From a virus, in IMG/VR virus record IMGVR_UViG_3300037076_000473, positions 1 through 41,353 of that record: a stretch of DNA of 41,353 bases; one strand, written 5' to 3'. This document shows, in pieces, positions 39,697 through 41,353 of the stretch. Under the pieces are notes generated by a model that was not told the DNA's origin, did no database searches, and worked only from the letters and a program-made list of their open reading frames with translations. Each line of letters opens with the position of its first letter. The first letter of the stretch is position 1. Both the position numbers and the translations under genes were made by a program.

Positions 39697-40098
39697 ATGG
39701 GAAAACTCGTTCACGCAGATGTATTGGATGCAGCGCTCAAGAAAGTATCCGGCGCGGCACTCACCCTTAACGCTACCAATACGACCATCACCTTTTGCAG
39801 CTCCCAGCCCGCAGCATTTGCAAATATCGCCGCCGCAAAACTCTGCTCTAAAACCGGACTAACCGCCGCATCGTACACAATTGGGGCTGGAACAGGCACT
39901 AACAGGAAAGTAACCTGCCCTGCCGCCAACCTGACCGGCATGGTGGCAACAGCAGGAGCACCCACAAATGCACTATGGGCAGTTATTGATGATGGCACGA
40001 CCTTATTGGCCTGCACCGCAGTGACCCCGTTCAGCGTCACCAGTGGCGGGACATACAACGCTAACGATGTTGTTTACGAGATTGCCCAGCCGACCTGA
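39697..40098 (+). CDS. Small tail-fibre-associated protein
   Basis: 133 residues. MGKLVHADVLDAALKKVSGA, a middle of beta strands and the ending VVYEIAQPT match a small phage tail protein that usually begins MGKLVHADVLD and ends EIADPT. AAGGAG lies nine bases before the ATG. Role unknown, probably the tail tip. Confidence 0.8.
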   Translation: MGKLVHADVLDAALKKVSGAALTLNATNTTITFCSSQPAAFANIAAAKLCSKTGLTAASYTIGAGTGTNRKVTCPAANLTGMVATAGAPTNALWAVIDDGTTLLACTAVTPFSVTSGGTYNANDVVYEIAQPT

Positions 40099-40429
40099 TG
40101 AACCCCGCCCCGGCCTGACAACCGGGGCGATCACCCAATCGGGCACGGCACAGGCAGGGGCGGCAGCGACCATTACGCTTGCGGCTGGCGCATCTGCTAC
40201 CGACAGCATTTACAACGGTTATGGGGTTCGTATTATTTCTGGCCCAGGAGCGGGCCAAGACAGGATCATCAGCGGTTATGTGGGATCCACCAAGGTGGCT
40301 ACTCTCAGCGCAGCCTGGACAACCCAGCCCACGAGCGCCAGCACCTATGAGGTGTTCGGATTTGCGGTAACGAACGGAGCATCCTATAACACCAACGCAT
40401 TCTCGACGGAGTTCGGTGCACCGGCATAA
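40043..40429 (+). CDS. Tail module ORF without a clear start
   Basis: The certain part is ~40100-40429: GLTTGAITQSGTAQAGAAAT, then DSIYNGYGVRIISGPGAGQD and ISGYVGSTKVATLSAAWTTQ. This is a beta-rich module often found at the ends of phage tail proteins. Possible starts GTG 40043 and ATG 40067 both lie inside the preceding gene and lack ribosome-binding sites. Joining to the upstream protein by a +1 shift at ACC TGA would give EIAQPT-DEPRPGLTTG. An old indel or weak reinitiation are other options. Confidence 0.55.
   Translation: MAGHTTLTMLFTRLPSRPDEPRPGLTTGAITQSGTAQAGAAATITLAAGASATDSIYNGYGVRIISGPGAGQDRIISGYVGSTKVATLSAAWTTQPTSASTYEVFGFAVTNGASYNTNAFSTEFGAPA
40107..40128 (+). other. Hairpin at the junction of the two fibre ORFs
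   Basis: GCCCCGG and CCGGGGC flank an 8-base loop containing CCTGACAA, directly after the stop of the gene at 39697. Could slow ribosomes at the junction. Confidence 0.45.
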
Positions 40430-40449
40430 AGTTTAAACCAGAGAGGGAG

Positions 40450-40481
40450 CGGCCGACCGGTAGCGTCAACTACCGATCGGC
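40450..40481 (+). terminator. Strong hairpin after the tail genes
   Basis: GGCCGA-C-CGGTAG (40450-40462) pairs with CTACCG-A-TCGGCC (40469-40481), one mismatch, 6-base loop. It lacks a T tract, so termination may need Rho or the hairpin may only protect mRNA. The rest of 40430-40585 is non-coding. Confidence 0.45.
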
Positions 40482-40585
40482 CCTCAACACACAGAACTAG
40501 CCTGTGAGCCAAGCGAAGGCTCCCCCACCCCGTACGAGGCGGAGCGAGCCTAGCACAAAACCCCGAAAACTAAAAGGGCTCACAC

Positions 40586-41353
40586 ATGAGACATTATCCG
40601 ATTCTTGCTTGGCCGGGCGGCAAGCGCCGTCTGGCCAAGGTTTTACTCCCCATCATCGCCAGCCGTCCGCATACCTGTTATGTGGAGGAGTTTGCCGGTG
40701 GGGGATCCATGTTCTTTCTCAGGCAGCCGGCAGAGGTGGAGGTTTTAAACGACCTTAATGGTGAGGTTATCAACCTGTACCGGGTCGTTAAAAACCACCT
40801 GGATGAATTCATCAGGCAGTTCCGTTTTGCCGTGGCCAGCAGGGAGCTGTTCGAGCTTAACAAAGATACGCCGCCCCATGTTCTGACCGACGTGCAGCGG
40901 GCCGCTCGTTTCCTTTATGTGCAGAAGCTGTCATTCGGCGGCAAGGTCAGTTCCAACTCTTTCGGCACTTCACCCAGCTCGCCGCCCAGGTTCAACATCC
41001 TCCGCCTCGAGGAGGATCTCAGCCAGGCGCATCTCCGGCTGTCAAGGGTATGGATCGAACACCTTGGTTGGCAGGAGTGTCTGCAGAAGTGGGACCGTGA
41101 TTATACGTTGCACTTCATGGATCCACCATACTGGGAAACAGAGGGCTACGGCGTACCATTTCCCCTGGAGGAGTACGGCAAAATTGCCGAGTCGATGAGG
41201 GCCATGAAGGGCGCTGCAATCCTCACAATTAACGATCACCCGGAAATGCGGCGGATATTCAAGGGATTTAAGATGGCAACTGTCGAGATTAACTACACAA
41301 TAGGCGGGGCAGGCAAGGGTCAAAAGAGGCGAGAGCTGATCTTTCAAAACTGA
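40586..41353 (+). CDS. DNA adenine methyltransferase (D12/Dam class)
   Basis: 255 residues, complete. N6-adenine methyltransferases of the D12 class use S-adenosylmethionine. Motifs are WPGGKRRLA (residues 9-17), FAGGGSMFF (36-44), NDLNGEVINLYR and catalytic DPPY (179-182). An AAAGGG lies about eight bases before the ATG. It sits near the right end, where Mu carries mom; protection of phage DNA against host restriction is a likely role, by analogy. Recognition sequence cannot be told. Confidence 0.94.
   Translation: MRHYPILAWPGGKRRLAKVLLPIIASRPHTCYVEEFAGGGSMFFLRQPAEVEVLNDLNGEVINLYRVVKNHLDEFIRQFRFAVASRELFELNKDTPPHVLTDVQRAARFLYVQKLSFGGKVSSNSFGTSPSSPPRFNILRLEEDLSQAHLRLSRVWIEHLGWQECLQKWDRDYTLHFMDPPYWETEGYGVPFPLEEYGKIAESMRAMKGAAILTINDHPEMRRIFKGFKMATVEINYTIGGAGKGQKRRELIFQN

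Larger units (their letters stand above)
770..41353. mobile_element. Mu-like transposable prophage (siphovirus-tailed, B3/D3112-like); right end beyond window
   Basis: Gene order follows Mu-type phages: repressor, Ner-like regulator, transposase A, ATPase B, gemA, mor, lysis genes, gp25/26/27-like genes, terminase, portal, MuF, gpG-type protein, protease/scaffold, capsid, gp35-37, tail genes. There is no tail sheath, but a tail-tube protein and a very long tape measure, so the tail is non-contractile as in B3/D3112. The left end is proposed at the TGTGACGGG at 770, because Mu-type ends start with TG and repeated sites follow. This exact base is inference. The right end and target duplication are not visible. 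Confidence 0.9.

Overview
The window is one host gene followed by a nearly complete Mu-like transposable prophage of the siphovirus-tailed (B3/D3112-like) type. The GC-rich codon use, Geobacter-style dispersed palindromes and a selenocysteine-encoding FrnE/DsbA-like gene suggest a Geobacter/Pelobacter-like member of the Desulfuromonadota. That host assignment is inference; no rRNA or other marker gene is present.

Layout. (1) 1-603, minus strand: host FrnE/DsbA-family thiol oxidoreductase. An in-frame TGA replaces the first Cys of its CPWC motif and a SECIS-like hairpin lies just downstream, so it is very probably a selenoprotein. Its promoter is at 719-747. (2) ~770-940: candidate left end of the prophage with repeated transposase-binding-like sites. 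(3) 943-2156, minus strand: lysogeny operon with an S24 (LexA-like) repressor and a coupled secreted moron protein. 2171-2344 holds an operator array and the early promoter. (4) 2398-6824: rightward early operon with a Ner-like regulator, transposase A, target-selection ATPase B and helpers. (5) 6821-11896: many tiny overlapping early genes, several of them Cys-rich and zinc-ribbon-like, plus a DUF3164 protein. (6) 11910-12949: GemA and Mor, the switch to middle/late expression. (7) 13267-15770: papain-like protease, then lysis genes (GH108 endolysin, i-spanin, o-spanin) and a TraR-like zinc finger. (8) 15771-21740: DUF2730, winged helix, small and large terminase, portal, MuF, and the gpG-type morphogenesis protein. 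(9) 21741-21975: central non-coding gap where Mu carries its strong gyrase site. (10) 21976-25662: protease with nested scaffold, decoration protein, major capsid, gp35/36/37-like proteins. (11) 25726-40429: non-contractile tail, with tube protein, tail chaperones G/GT joined by a -1 frameshift, a 1884-residue tape measure, and tail-tip and receptor-binding proteins. (12) 40586-41353: D12-class DNA adenine methyltransferase. The right end of the prophage is not visible.

How it works together. The repressor probably shuts the early promoter and is built to respond to DNA damage. After induction A and B replicate the genome by transposition, Mor turns on late genes, and virions with a long flexible tail are made. 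Unusual elements are the host selenoprotein next to the insertion, a signal peptide on the major capsid protein, a seven-bladed propeller inserted in a tail protein, a 20-residue repeat shared by two adjacent tail-tip proteins, poly-G tracts able to switch reading frame, and a REP-like palindrome inserted in frame in a zinc-finger gene.
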